Positions 1-5,787 of a DNA stretch of 7,623 nt are shown here, piece after piece. The notes below the pieces were generated by a model that was not told the origin of the DNA, did not search any database, and saw only the letters and a program-made list of their open reading frames with translations. The number at the start of each line of letters is the position of its first letter. Positions within the stretch are counted from its first letter, which is position 1. This DNA comes from Oscillospiraceae bacterium (GTDB lineage Bacteria; Bacillota; Clostridia; WRCU01). The stretch covers positions 1 to 7,623 of the forward strand of contig WRCU01000065.1 in NCBI GenBank assembly GCA_009783805.1. Reading direction: 5' to 3'. The translations under genes and the position numbers were made by a program.

Positions 1-533
1 AGGTGCCTGGCGAAGCTCTCGGCGCTGGGCATGTTTTTGTCGGCCTCGACCCAATGCGACGCCGTGACCTCCCAGCGGCCTTCCTTGACCCTGGCCTTGA
101 TCCTCTCCAGCATCTCCCTATCGTGTTTTTCGACTATCTCATAGACGGAGGCCTGCGACTGCGAGAACGTATACTGCGGGTACTCGTCCATCAGCTGCAG
201 CATGGTCCTGAAGGTGTCCAGCGTGATGCTGACGGTCTCGTCGTAGCGCCACATCCAGTTCATGTCGATGTGCGCGTGGGCCATGCAAAGGACCTCTATC
301 TTCTTCGCCTCGCCCGACATGGGCAGCAGCGCGGCCTCGACCGCCTTGCCGACCTTCTCGGTCACCGTCTTGTCCGCCTCGTACCCTTCGAGCAGGATCG
401 CCGAGGCCTTTTTGACCTCCTCGCGGCCCTTGTCCAGGTTGGCCGCGTACTGCAGCTGGCTGTAGGCCCTGGTCCCCCAGTATGTCTGGGTCAGGCCGGG
501 GCATCTTCCCAGGATCGGTCCCAATACGTCCAT
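1..533 (-). CDS. Alpha-mannosidase, glycoside hydrolase family 38 (N-terminal part, cut by the window edge)
   Basis: The 177 visible residues begin MDVLGPILGRCPGLTQTYWG and contain AHAHIDMNWMWRYDETV at about 85-101. This is the first catalytic-domain strand of GH38, in which His86 or His88 and Asp90 (HxHxD) would help bind the active-site metal. The next segments (YPQYTFSQSQASVYEIVEKH, then WEVTASHWVEADKNMPSAES) also match the order of the GH38 barrel. Family members hydrolyse terminal alpha-mannosides with retention and need a divalent metal. The nucleophile Asp and the C-terminal beta domains lie beyond base 1. The ATG at 533-531 is preceded in frame by TTG and then a TAG stop at 542-540, so the protein cannot start further upstream than the TTG at 536. 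A GGGGG run about 10 nt upstream can serve as ribosome binding site. About 85 residues precede the metal motif, shorter than the long N-terminal domain of many GH38 enzymes. The family call is firm; substrate linkage and cellular location are unknown. Confidence 0.9.
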   Translation of the reverse strand, partial: MDVLGPILGRCPGLTQTYWGTRAYSQLQYAANLDKGREEVKKASAILLEGYEADKTVTEKVGKAVEAALLPMSGEAKKIEVLCMAHAHIDMNWMWRYDETVSITLDTFRTMLQLMDEYPQYTFSQSQASVYEIVEKHDREMLERIKARVKEGRWEVTASHWVEADKNMPSAESFARH

Positions 534-549
534 CAAGCGCTACCCCCAT

Positions 550-574
550 CGGTCGTGACCGGCCCTTAGGGCCG
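550..574. repeat. Two overlapping inverted repeats in the GH38 leader
   Basis: CGGTC-GT-GACCG (550-561) and CGGCCCT-T-AGGGCCG (560-574) are both perfect inverted repeats, and they share two bases. In the GH38 transcript they would lie about 17 to 41 nt ahead of the ATG, just upstream of the GGGGG ribosome binding site. They could be protein binding sites in DNA. As RNA hairpins the loops would need some arm bases to open, and the two could not both form fully. No T-run follows at the right distance for a terminator on either strand. Confidence 0.4.
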
Positions 575-740
575 AGTCCGCTTTTTCCCCGCCTGCCGCG
601 CGCGGATGCGCCCATGACTTAGGGCGGCGGCGCATAGGCGGGGTCACCGTGAATCTTAGCACACAGCTACGCGGGGGTAAATCGTCGGGATGCGTCACGA
701 ACGCGCCCGCCCATATAGCATGGACGCGGCTTTTTGATGG

Positions 741-770
741 CGGAATAATTTTGATTTATACGGAATTATT
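741..770. repeat. Direct repeats spaced 20 bp in the reductase promoter region
   Basis: CGGAATAATT (741-750) and CGGAATTATT (761-770) match at 9 of 10 positions and start exactly 20 bp apart, about two helical turns. Their AT parts also form an inverted pair (AATAATT at 744-750, AATTATT at 764-770). Such spacing is common for two regulator molecules binding the same DNA face. The second copy abuts the candidate -35 element at 770-775. The regulator is not identifiable here. Confidence 0.45.
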
Positions 771-798
771 TGGAAATAAGGGCAGCCCATGGTATGAT
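770..798 (+). promoter_or_regulatory. Candidate sigma70-type promoter of the reductase-debranching pair
   Basis: TTGGAA (770-775) and TATGAT (793-798) are separated by 17 nt and match the -35 and -10 consensus at 4 and 5 of 6 positions. Transcription would start near 805 and give a short leader before the GTG at 822. A competing archaeal reading is the TTTATA box at 755-760, which would place the start near 785. The choice depends on whether the host is a bacterium or an archaeon. Confidence 0.35.
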
Positions 799-821
799 GG
801 GCCCAGCATCGGACGGAAGGG

Positions 822-1973
822 GTGAGGCGTTTGGAATACCGCCCATTGGGCAGGACCGGCAGGAACGTAAGCGTCGTGGGGCTGGGATGCGAGCACCTGG
901 ACGGCAAGCCGTACGCCCAGGTGGCGGAGACGGTGGGCGAGGCCCTCGACCGAGGCGTCAACATACTCGACGTCTTCATGCCGGGCGCCGAGGTGCGCGG
1001 CCACATCGCCAAGGCGCTGGGGGGCAGGCGCAACGAAGTCATGATCCAGGGCCACATAGGGTCCACCGACATAAACAGCCAGTACGACATCAGCCGCGAC
1101 CTTCCGGTCGTCAAGCGCTTCTTCGAGGATCACCTACGCATATGCGGCGGGCACATCGAGCTGGGGATGTTGTTTTACATGGACACGGACGATGAGCTGG
1201 CCAAGGTCATGGACGGCGGGGTCGCCGACTATGCCCTCAGGCTTAGGGAAAAAGGCGACATATCGCACATAGGCTTTTCCTCCCATGTCCCGTCCGTTGC
1301 CATGAAGGCCGTGCGGACCGGCTTGCCGGAGCTCATGATGTTCAGCGTCAACCCGGCTTTCGACTCCGTCCCGACGGGCGGGGACGTCTTCGCGGTGCTG
1401 GAGAAGGGGTTCGGGGAGGGCGGCTCGCTTTATGCCGACCCCGCCAGGGCGGAGCTGTACGCCCTGTGCGATTCGCTGGGCGTCGGCATCACGGCCATGA
1501 AGCCGCTCGGCGCGGGCAGGCTGCTCTCGGCCGACCTCTCGCCTTTCGGCGCCCCGCTCACCGTGGCCCAATGCGTCCACTACGCCCTGACCAGGCCCGC
1601 CGTGTCCAGCGCCCTCGTGGGATGCAGGAGCGCCGCCGAGGTGAGGGAGGCCACGCGCTACGTGGGGGCGGGCGATGATGAGCGCGACTACGCGGGGGCC
1701 CTCGGCTCGTTCGGGCGCGCGGCGCGCGGGGCCTGCTACTACTGCGGCCACTGCCAGCCATGCCCGTCTAGGATAGACGTGGCGTCCACGATAAGGCTGC
1801 TGGACGTCGCCAAGGCGGACCCTTCCGGGGTGCCGCCGACGGTCAGGGAGCGTTATAAGGCGATTTCCGAAAAGGCCGAACCCTGCACCGAATGCGGCCA
1901 TTGCGAAGCCAGGTGCCCGTTCGGCGTCAAGGCCCCGGAAAGGGTCAGGGAAGCCGCGGCGACCCTAGGATAG
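822..1973 (+). CDS. Aldo/keto-reductase-like protein with two C-terminal 4Fe-4S-type cysteine clusters
   Basis: The 383-residue product has an N-terminal AKR TIM barrel (about 1-285; LEYRPLGRTGRNVSVVGLG at the start, GITAMKPLGAGRLL at 222-235, SSALVGCRSAAEV at 262-274) and a C-terminal ferredoxin-like segment. The cysteines are C305-x2-C308-x2-C311-x2-C314-P and C355-x2-C358-x2-C361-x3-C365-P, as in the COG1453 type of predicted oxidoreductase; each set could bind a 4Fe-4S cluster. The catalytic tetrad looks degraded. Asp50 is present, but the usual Tyr is not in the following DVFMPGAE, the Lys strand reads MIQGHIGST (74-82), and the His position in LGMLFYMD appears to be Phe118. The protein may therefore not be a classical NADPH carbonyl reductase; electron transfer is a guess. 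The start may be GTG at 822 (GGACGG at 811-816 upstream) or TTG at 831, which has GGGGTGAGG at 819-827 directly upstream. The debranching gene follows after 24 nt in the same frame, suggesting one transcript. From memory the closest relatives are in Clostridia. Substrate unknown. Confidence 0.85.
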   Translation: MRRLEYRPLGRTGRNVSVVGLGCEHLDGKPYAQVAETVGEALDRGVNILDVFMPGAEVRGHIAKALGGRRNEVMIQGHIGSTDINSQYDISRDLPVVKRFFEDHLRICGGHIELGMLFYMDTDDELAKVMDGGVADYALRLREKGDISHIGFSSHVPSVAMKAVRTGLPELMMFSVNPAFDSVPTGGDVFAVLEKGFGEGGSLYADPARAELYALCDSLGVGITAMKPLGAGRLLSADLSPFGAPLTVAQCVHYALTRPAVSSALVGCRSAAEVREATRYVGAGDDERDYAGALGSFGRAARGACYYCGHCQPCPSRIDVASTIRLLDVAKADPSGVPPTVRERYKAISEKAEPCTECGHCEARCPFGVKAPERVREAAATLG

Positions 1974-1991
1974 GGGACGGCCGCAATACGC

Positions 1992-2000
1992 AGGGAGGTG
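1992..2000 (+). promoter_or_regulatory. Strong Shine-Dalgarno sequence that overlaps the assigned GTG start
   Basis: AGGGAGGTG is an excellent Shine-Dalgarno match, but the only usual start codon nearby, GTG at 1998-2000, is its last three bases. Normal spacing (5 to 8 nt) would put initiation near 2007, where the in-frame codon is ATT. The next in-frame ATG, GTG or TTG is GTG at 2115, which has no visible ribosome binding site. The true start is therefore unsettled: GTG 1998, or a rare ATT at 2007. Confidence 0.5.
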
Positions 2001-4124
2001 GAAGCCATTCCGGACGGAATTATAGCGCCAGTTAAGCAAGGGCCGGTCAGGCAGGGACCGGAATCCCCGCCCTCCGCCCAATCCCAAAGGTTCAACCTTC
2101 AGCCCCTTGATAAGGTGGGCGGCTATGAGATCCGCCCGGGCTTCTACGACATAAACGGCGCGACCGCCATCCCCTGCGGCGTCAACTTCACCGTCCTCTC
2201 GGTGGGGGCCACCTCCTGCGAGCTGGTCCTCTTCAGGCGCGGCGAGAAGGGGCCCGCCGCCGTGATCCGATTCCCCGACCACTACAGGATCGGGCAGGTC
2301 TACTCGATGATAGTGTTCGGCCTGGACATATACGAATATGAGTACGCCTACCGCTTCGACGGGCCGTACGACCCGGGCAGAGGCCTATTGTTCGACCCCG
2401 CTAGGATGATCCTCGACCCGTACGCCAAGGCCGTGGCCGGGCAGAGCGTCTGGGGAAGGAGGAAGGCCGGCCCGTACAAGGCCCGCGTGGTCTTGGACGA
2501 CTTCGACTGGGGCGACATGGCCTCCCCGCGCATACCCATGTCCGACCTCATCATCTACGAGCTGCACGTCCGGGGCTTCACCAAGCACTCCAGCTCAGGC
2601 GTGGCGAACCCCGGCACCTTCGACGGCCTCATCGAGAAGATACCCTACCTCTTGGACCTGGGCGTCAACGCCGTGGAGCTTATGCCCGTGTTCGAGTTCG
2701 ACGAGACATTGGACGCGCGGGAGCACGAGGGCAATGAGCTGATCGACTACTGGGGCTACAACCCCGTATGCTTCTTTTCTCCGAACACCTCATACGCCGC
2801 GGCCACGGAGCACAACAGGGAAGGCTACGAGTTGAAGCGGCTGATTAGGGCCCTTAAGGAGAGCGGCATCGAGGTCATACTGGACGTCGTCTTCAACCAC
2901 ACGGCCGAGGGCGACGAGGACGACCACATATTTTCCTTCAAGGGCATAGACAACAACATATACTACATGCTCAAGCCCGACGGCCTGTACCACAACTTCA
3001 GCGGCTGCGGGAACACCCTCAACTGCAACCACCCCATCGTCCGGCAGTTCATACTCGAGTGCCTCAGGTATTGGGTGGTGAATTACAGGGTGGACGGGTT
3101 CCGCTTCGACCTCGCCTCCATCCTCGGCCGCAACGAGGACAGCACGCCCATGAGCAGCCCCCCGCTGCTCCACTCGCTGGCCTTCGACCCGATCCTGAGC
3201 GGCGTTAAGCTCATAGCAGAGGCGTGGGACGCCGGCGGGCTCTACCAGGTGGGCAGCTTCCCGGCCTGGAGCCGCTGGGCCGAGTGGAACGGCAGGTACC
3301 GCGACGACATGCGCTCGTTCCTCAAGGGCGACCATGGGTTCACCTCGACCGCTCTGCAGCGAATATCGGGGTCTGAGGACATCTACTGCCCGATGGAGCG
3401 GGGCAGCCAGGCATCGGTTAACTTCATAACCTGCCATGACGGCTTCACCTTGAACGACCTGTACTCAAACGGCCGCAAGCACAACCATGTGAACGGATGG
3501 GACGGGGCCGACGGCACCGATGACGACCGCAGCTGGAACTGCGGCGTCGAGGGCGAGACGGACGACCCGGAGATAAACGCCCTGCGGCGCAGGCTCATGC
3601 GCAACGCGTGCGCCATCCTCCTATGCAGCCGGGGGACGCCCATGTTCGTCGCGGGGGACGAGTTTTGCAACACCCAATTCGGCAACAACAACCCCTACTG
3701 CCAGGACAACCTCATCTCCTGGCTCGATTGGGGCCTGGTCACGAGGAACGCCGACATGCACGGCTTCTTCAAGAGGATGATAGCCTTCAGGAAGGCGCAC
3801 CCCGTCGTGAGGAAGAGGACGGCCCCCTGCTCCTTCGGATTTCCGGAGGTCAGCTTCCACGGCAGCCGCCCATGGTCGATCGCCTATGAGGACGATTGCC
3901 GCACGGTCGGGATCATGTTCGCGGGAAAGGACGATGATAACAGGGATGACGTGGTTTTCATCGCGATGAACATGCATTGGGAGGAGAGGACCATGGAACT
4001 GCCGGCGTTGCCGAAGGAGTATAAGTGGGAGATATATACAGATACCCATAAATCGATTAATAAAGTAAGCAATAAATTGATGATAAATCCTAGATCGATA
4101 ATTATCCTAAGCATCATAGAATAA
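1998..4124 (+). CDS. glgX: Glycogen debranching enzyme, isoamylase type (glycoside hydrolase family 13)
   Basis: The 708-residue protein hydrolyses alpha-1,6 branch points of glycogen or related glucans, most likely in the cytoplasm, as no signal peptide is seen. After a low-complexity leader (1-33) comes an N-terminal CBM48-like beta domain (about 40-160; GVNFTVLSVGATSCELVLF), then the GH13 barrel. All four conserved regions are present: DVVFNH at 296-301, GFRFDLAS at 367-374 with nucleophile Asp371, LIAEAWD at 405-411 with acid/base Glu408, and FITCHDGF at 476-483 with His480-Asp481. YWGYNP at 251-256 is typical of the isoamylase/GlgX/TreX group. A C-terminal beta domain ends at PRSIIILSIIE. 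Length fits the family. From memory the N-terminal half closely resembles debranching proteins of gut Clostridia. The first 33 residues (KQGPVRQGP repeat, Pro/Gln-rich) look foreign to the family. The last 35 codons are very AT-rich compared with the rest. GlgX and TreX cannot be told apart from sequence alone. Confidence 0.93.
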   Translation: MEAIPDGIIAPVKQGPVRQGPESPPSAQSQRFNLQPLDKVGGYEIRPGFYDINGATAIPCGVNFTVLSVGATSCELVLFRRGEKGPAAVIRFPDHYRIGQVYSMIVFGLDIYEYEYAYRFDGPYDPGRGLLFDPARMILDPYAKAVAGQSVWGRRKAGPYKARVVLDDFDWGDMASPRIPMSDLIIYELHVRGFTKHSSSGVANPGTFDGLIEKIPYLLDLGVNAVELMPVFEFDETLDAREHEGNELIDYWGYNPVCFFSPNTSYAAATEHNREGYELKRLIRALKESGIEVILDVVFNHTAEGDEDDHIFSFKGIDNNIYYMLKPDGLYHNFSGCGNTLNCNHPIVRQFILECLRYWVVNYRVDGFRFDLASILGRNEDSTPMSSPPLLHSLAFDPILSGVKLIAEAWDAGGLYQVGSFPAWSRWAEWNGRYRDDMRSFLKGDHGFTSTALQRISGSEDIYCPMERGSQASVNFITCHDGFTLNDLYSNGRKHNHVNGWDGADGTDDDRSWNCGVEGETDDPEINALRRRLMRNACAILLCSRGTPMFVAGDEFCNTQFGNNNPYCQDNLISWLDWGLVTRNADMHGFFKRMIAFRKAHPVVRKRTAPCSFGFPEVSFHGSRPWSIAYEDDCRTVGIMFAGKDDDNRDDVVFIAMNMHWEERTMELPALPKEYKWEIYTDTHKSINKVSNKLMINPRSIIILSIIE
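2007..2020. repeat. Inverted repeat ATTCCG-GA-CGGAAT at the debranching gene start
   Basis: Perfect 6 bp arms with a 2 bp centre lie 7 nt after the Shine-Dalgarno sequence. The arm CGGAAT is the same hexamer as in the direct repeats at 741 and 761. It may be chance, or a second site for the same regulator, or a small structure that modulates initiation. Confidence 0.3.
2043..2061 (+). repeat. Hairpin-forming repeat inside the N-terminal leader of the debranching gene
   Basis: CCGGTC (2043-2048) and GACCGG (2056-2061) are perfect arms around a 7 nt loop. The same stretch is an imperfect direct repeat that encodes KQGPVRQGP. The hairpin lies 45 nt into the coding region. Confidence 0.4.
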
Positions 4125-4138
4125 TGTTGCAACATTAT
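4121..4138. terminator. 18 bp perfect palindrome between convergent genes, possible bidirectional terminator
   Basis: ATAATGTTGCAACATTAT is its own reverse complement. It begins at the TAA stop of the debranching gene and nearly fills the 18 bp between that stop (4124) and the hipA stop (4143). As RNA it could form a 7 bp stem with a TGCA loop on either transcript. No T-run follows on either side, so it is not a textbook intrinsic terminator; it may be a protein binding site instead. Confidence 0.45.
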
Positions 4139-4142
4139 GCAT

Positions 4143-5393
4143 TCACCCAAACGCCGGCTCCATGCGCCTTATCGCATCCCTGCCTAACCCGTGCTCGGTC
4201 GCGATCATCCGCCATCTCGACCCTACCGTCCCACGGATCTCCTCGGCCATCACCTTGGCCTCGGCTTCCCCTATACCGTAATGCCGGGCCGTCCCAACCG
4301 CTATGTCAGGTTCCATGGTCCCATCATGCCGGCTGACGTTAAGCGAAAGGGAGTCACCGTATATATTCGGGTTCACGTCGTACATGGGCGACAACGCCCA
4401 CCCAGCCTTGGTAAGCAAGAAACCGTGGTTTCGGAGGTGGTCGTCCGTGTTTGAGACGGCCATGGAAAAGACGATCCGCCGCCATAGCTCCCTTAGGTCC
4501 CGGCTAGGCGAAGCCCCGTCCGCCTTAATGAAAGCGGCTATGTCCAGGTAGCCCGCCCCATCGGCGTTTCCGTCCGCCATCCCGAGCATGGTCATGGCCG
4601 ATGCGAAATGGATCCTAGACCCACCGTCCCTGTCGAATCTTTTTGCCAGGTACGTGCCGCCATTGCCGGAATACGCTTCAAGCTTGGCTTCGGGGACGTC
4701 CAACCCACATTCGGCGGCCAATTCGTGCGCCACCATCTCCCATGCCCCCGTATCCCATTCATCATGCTTGGACGGGAACTTCGCGATCCATAGAGAGCCG
4801 TCGGGGGCCATCACGGAAGCCTTGGGCCGCGCCCCTCCTAGTGAGGATCCCGGAGCTATGAGCTGGCTCAGCCATCTTCGGTCCAGCCCCGATTCATCCC
4901 TTTCAAAGGCCGATGAAGCCGCTTCCAACGCGCGGACCGTGGTCCAGGGAGGGGCGCACAGGCTTTCGTCCGCCGAAAGGAACGCTCCGCCTTCCTCCAA
5001 TGCGAATCGCAAAGCGCCCATCCTGGCCTCGTCATAGACGCCGAGCAGGTAATCCGCTTCCGTTAGGGCGCGGGGCTTTCGCCCATCGTCCCTAGCTTGG
5101 ACAGCCTCCCGACGATTCATGAGGAGCCTTCCCCATCGGTCGGGGCATGAGTCGGAGATAAAGCCGAACATGGGCTTGCCGTCAGCGTATTGCCTTCCTT
5201 CGCGGAGGCGAAGCTCGGGGTCGAGCGTGATCCCCGAACATGAGGAGCGCAGCCATTCCCCGTCATGCTCAAAGGCCGTAAGCCCTTTGCCGCGTATCAA
5301 GGAGGAATATAGCCTGCCGATGATCCTAGGCTTGCCTTCGCCCCATCCCGCGTATACATGGACCGTCCTCTCGTCCGCAGGCGTATCCCTCAC
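4143..5393 (-). CDS. hipA: HipA-family serine/threonine kinase toxin
   Basis: The 416-residue protein has the HipA layout: an N-terminal subdomain (about 11-135, with FGFISDSCPDRWGRLLM at 76-92) and a kinase-like C-terminal part. GSSLGGARPKA (182-192) is the glycine- and serine-rich loop where HipA proteins bind ATP and can autophosphorylate. WIAKFP (202-207) supplies the ATP-binding Lys205. SNTDDHLRNHG (314-324) gives the catalytic Asp317 and metal-binding Asn322. LSPMYDV (335-341) gives the second metal Asp339. All key residues are present, so it is probably active. In E. coli HipA phosphorylates glutamyl-tRNA synthetase, stops translation and promotes persistence; the target here is unknown. 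The GTG start at 5393-5391 lies one base after the hipB TGA, so translation is likely coupled. The gene converges on the debranching gene with 18 bp between stops. Confidence 0.93.
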   Translation of the reverse strand: MRDTPADERTVHVYAGWGEGKPRIIGRLYSSLIRGKGLTAFEHDGEWLRSSCSGITLDPELRLREGRQYADGKPMFGFISDSCPDRWGRLLMNRREAVQARDDGRKPRALTEADYLLGVYDEARMGALRFALEEGGAFLSADESLCAPPWTTVRALEAASSAFERDESGLDRRWLSQLIAPGSSLGGARPKASVMAPDGSLWIAKFPSKHDEWDTGAWEMVAHELAAECGLDVPEAKLEAYSGNGGTYLAKRFDRDGGSRIHFASAMTMLGMADGNADGAGYLDIAAFIKADGASPSRDLRELWRRIVFSMAVSNTDDHLRNHGFLLTKAGWALSPMYDVNPNIYGDSLSLNVSRHDGTMEPDIAVGTARHYGIGEAEAKVMAEEIRGTVGSRWRMIATEHGLGRDAIRRMEPAFG

Positions 5394-5394
5394 C

Positions 5395-5709
5395 TCATTT
5401 CCTTGGGGCCCGCCTCCGCGTCAGCATGCCCAGGTCCTGCAGGCTTCGCCCCAGCTCGTCGTCCTTCGCGACCAGCATCAAGTCCCGATCCATGCCGTTG
5501 AGGGCGTGCAGGGCGGCGGCGTACATTCCGATGGAGACCGAGGGCGAACCTCTCTCCACCGCCCAGAGCGTGGCCCTGCTGATCCCCGCCCTCTCGGCCG
5601 CCAATCCGGCGGATATGCCGCGTCTGAGCCTGGCCAACTTTATTTGCCCACCCATCGCGATGAGTATATCCTGCGTGCCGGGCAGTATGGCGACGGACTT
5701 TCGCCCCAT
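5395..5709 (-). CDS. hipB: HipB-like XRE-family antitoxin and repressor
   Basis: The 104-residue protein carries one XRE-type helix-turn-helix (about 22-72; IKLARLRRGISAGLAAERAGISRATLWAVERGSP region), with recognition helix around SRATLWAVERG. The basic tail (LTRRRAPRK) resembles the flexible end of HipB antitoxins. HipB binds HipA, holds it inactive and represses its own operon. The ATG at 5709 has GGAGG (5722-5718) 8 nt upstream. HipA follows after one base, the usual antitoxin-first order. A palindrome at 5769-5787 next to the promoter is a good operator candidate. Note the 20-residue N-terminal extension (MGRKSVAILPGTQDILIAMG) before the helix-turn-helix. Confidence 0.9.
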   Translation of the reverse strand: MGRKSVAILPGTQDILIAMGGQIKLARLRRGISAGLAAERAGISRATLWAVERGSPSVSIGMYAAALHALNGMDRDLMLVAKDDELGRSLQDLGMLTRRRAPRK

Positions 5710-5717
5710 ATGGTTTG

Positions 5718-5722
5718 CCTCC
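5718..5722 (-). promoter_or_regulatory. Ribosome binding site of hipB
   Basis: GGAGG on the minus strand with 8 nt before the ATG at 5709. It fixes the start of hipB and is evidence for leadered translation. Confidence 0.7.
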
Positions 5723-5735
5723 GATAATGCTCATA

Positions 5736-5764
5736 AATATAGACTGAATTGCTATAGTCGTCAA
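5736..5764 (-). promoter_or_regulatory. Sigma70-type promoter of hipBA
   Basis: On the minus strand TTGACG (5764-5759) and TATATT (5741-5736) are spaced by exactly 17 nt, each matching consensus at 5 of 6 positions. Transcription would start near 5729, just upstream of the GGAGG ribosome binding site. An archaeal TATA box in the same place would start transcription near 5711, after the ribosome binding site, so the bacterial reading fits better. Confidence 0.65.
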
Positions 5765-5768
5765 AAAA

Positions 5769-5787
5769 TATGGACGTTACGTCCATA
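5769..5787 (-). promoter_or_regulatory. 19 bp palindrome: hipBA operator and/or GH2 terminator
   Basis: TATGGACGT-T-ACGTCCATA has perfect 9 bp arms and ends 4 bp upstream of the hipB -35 box. The layout TATGGA-N7-TCCATA recalls the E. coli HipB operator (TATCC-N8-GGATA), which supports an operator. Read on the minus strand it is also an inverted repeat followed within one base by six T residues (5768-5763), the form of an intrinsic terminator, about 105 nt after the GH2 stop. The T-run flows straight into the -35 TTGACG. Both uses are compatible. Confidence 0.6.

Larger units (their letters stand above)
534..821. other. Divergent intergenic region between the GH38 gene and the reductase gene
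   Basis: This 288 bp stretch separates two divergently transcribed genes and must hold both promoters. I see no convincing gene in it. The half next to the GH38 gene is GC-rich and contains two overlapping inverted repeats (550-574). The half next to the reductase gene (about 735-780) is AT-rich and carries direct repeats. On the minus strand a weak sigma70-like pair, TTTACC (681-676) and TAAGAT (658-653) with 17 nt between, could drive the GH38 gene with a leader of over 100 nt; this is a low-confidence reading. The octamer CTTAGGGC occurs twice, at 565-572 and 618-625. Confidence 0.6.

Noticed and set aside
755..760. TTTATA as an archaeal TATA box for the reductase gene
   Set aside because: Possible, but the hipB promoter fits bacterial sigma70 spacing better than an archaeal layout, and a 17 nt-spaced sigma70-like pair also exists at 770-798. 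Host domain is not settled, so I did not list it as a feature.
695..1133. Minus-strand open frames across the reductase start
   Set aside because: They are antisense to a clearly conserved protein, show no recognisable domain and reflect high GC content.
1134..1901. 255-codon minus-strand frame inside the reductase gene
   Set aside because: It lies wholly opposite the conserved AKR barrel and iron-sulfur region, and its Arg/Gly/His-rich product resembles no family I know.
1971..1973. TAG as a pyrrolysine codon
   Set aside because: The reductase already ends with a complete ferredoxin-like domain, and a strong ribosome binding site follows, so a normal stop is more likely. Kept only as a low-interest finding.
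4097..4106. GATAATTATC palindrome near the end of the debranching gene
   Set aside because: Ten-base palindromes are expected by chance in such AT-rich sequence, and no context supports a function.
4588..5037. 149-codon plus-strand frame opposite hipA
   Set aside because: HipA carries all its catalytic motifs on the other strand; this frame is a compositional shadow.
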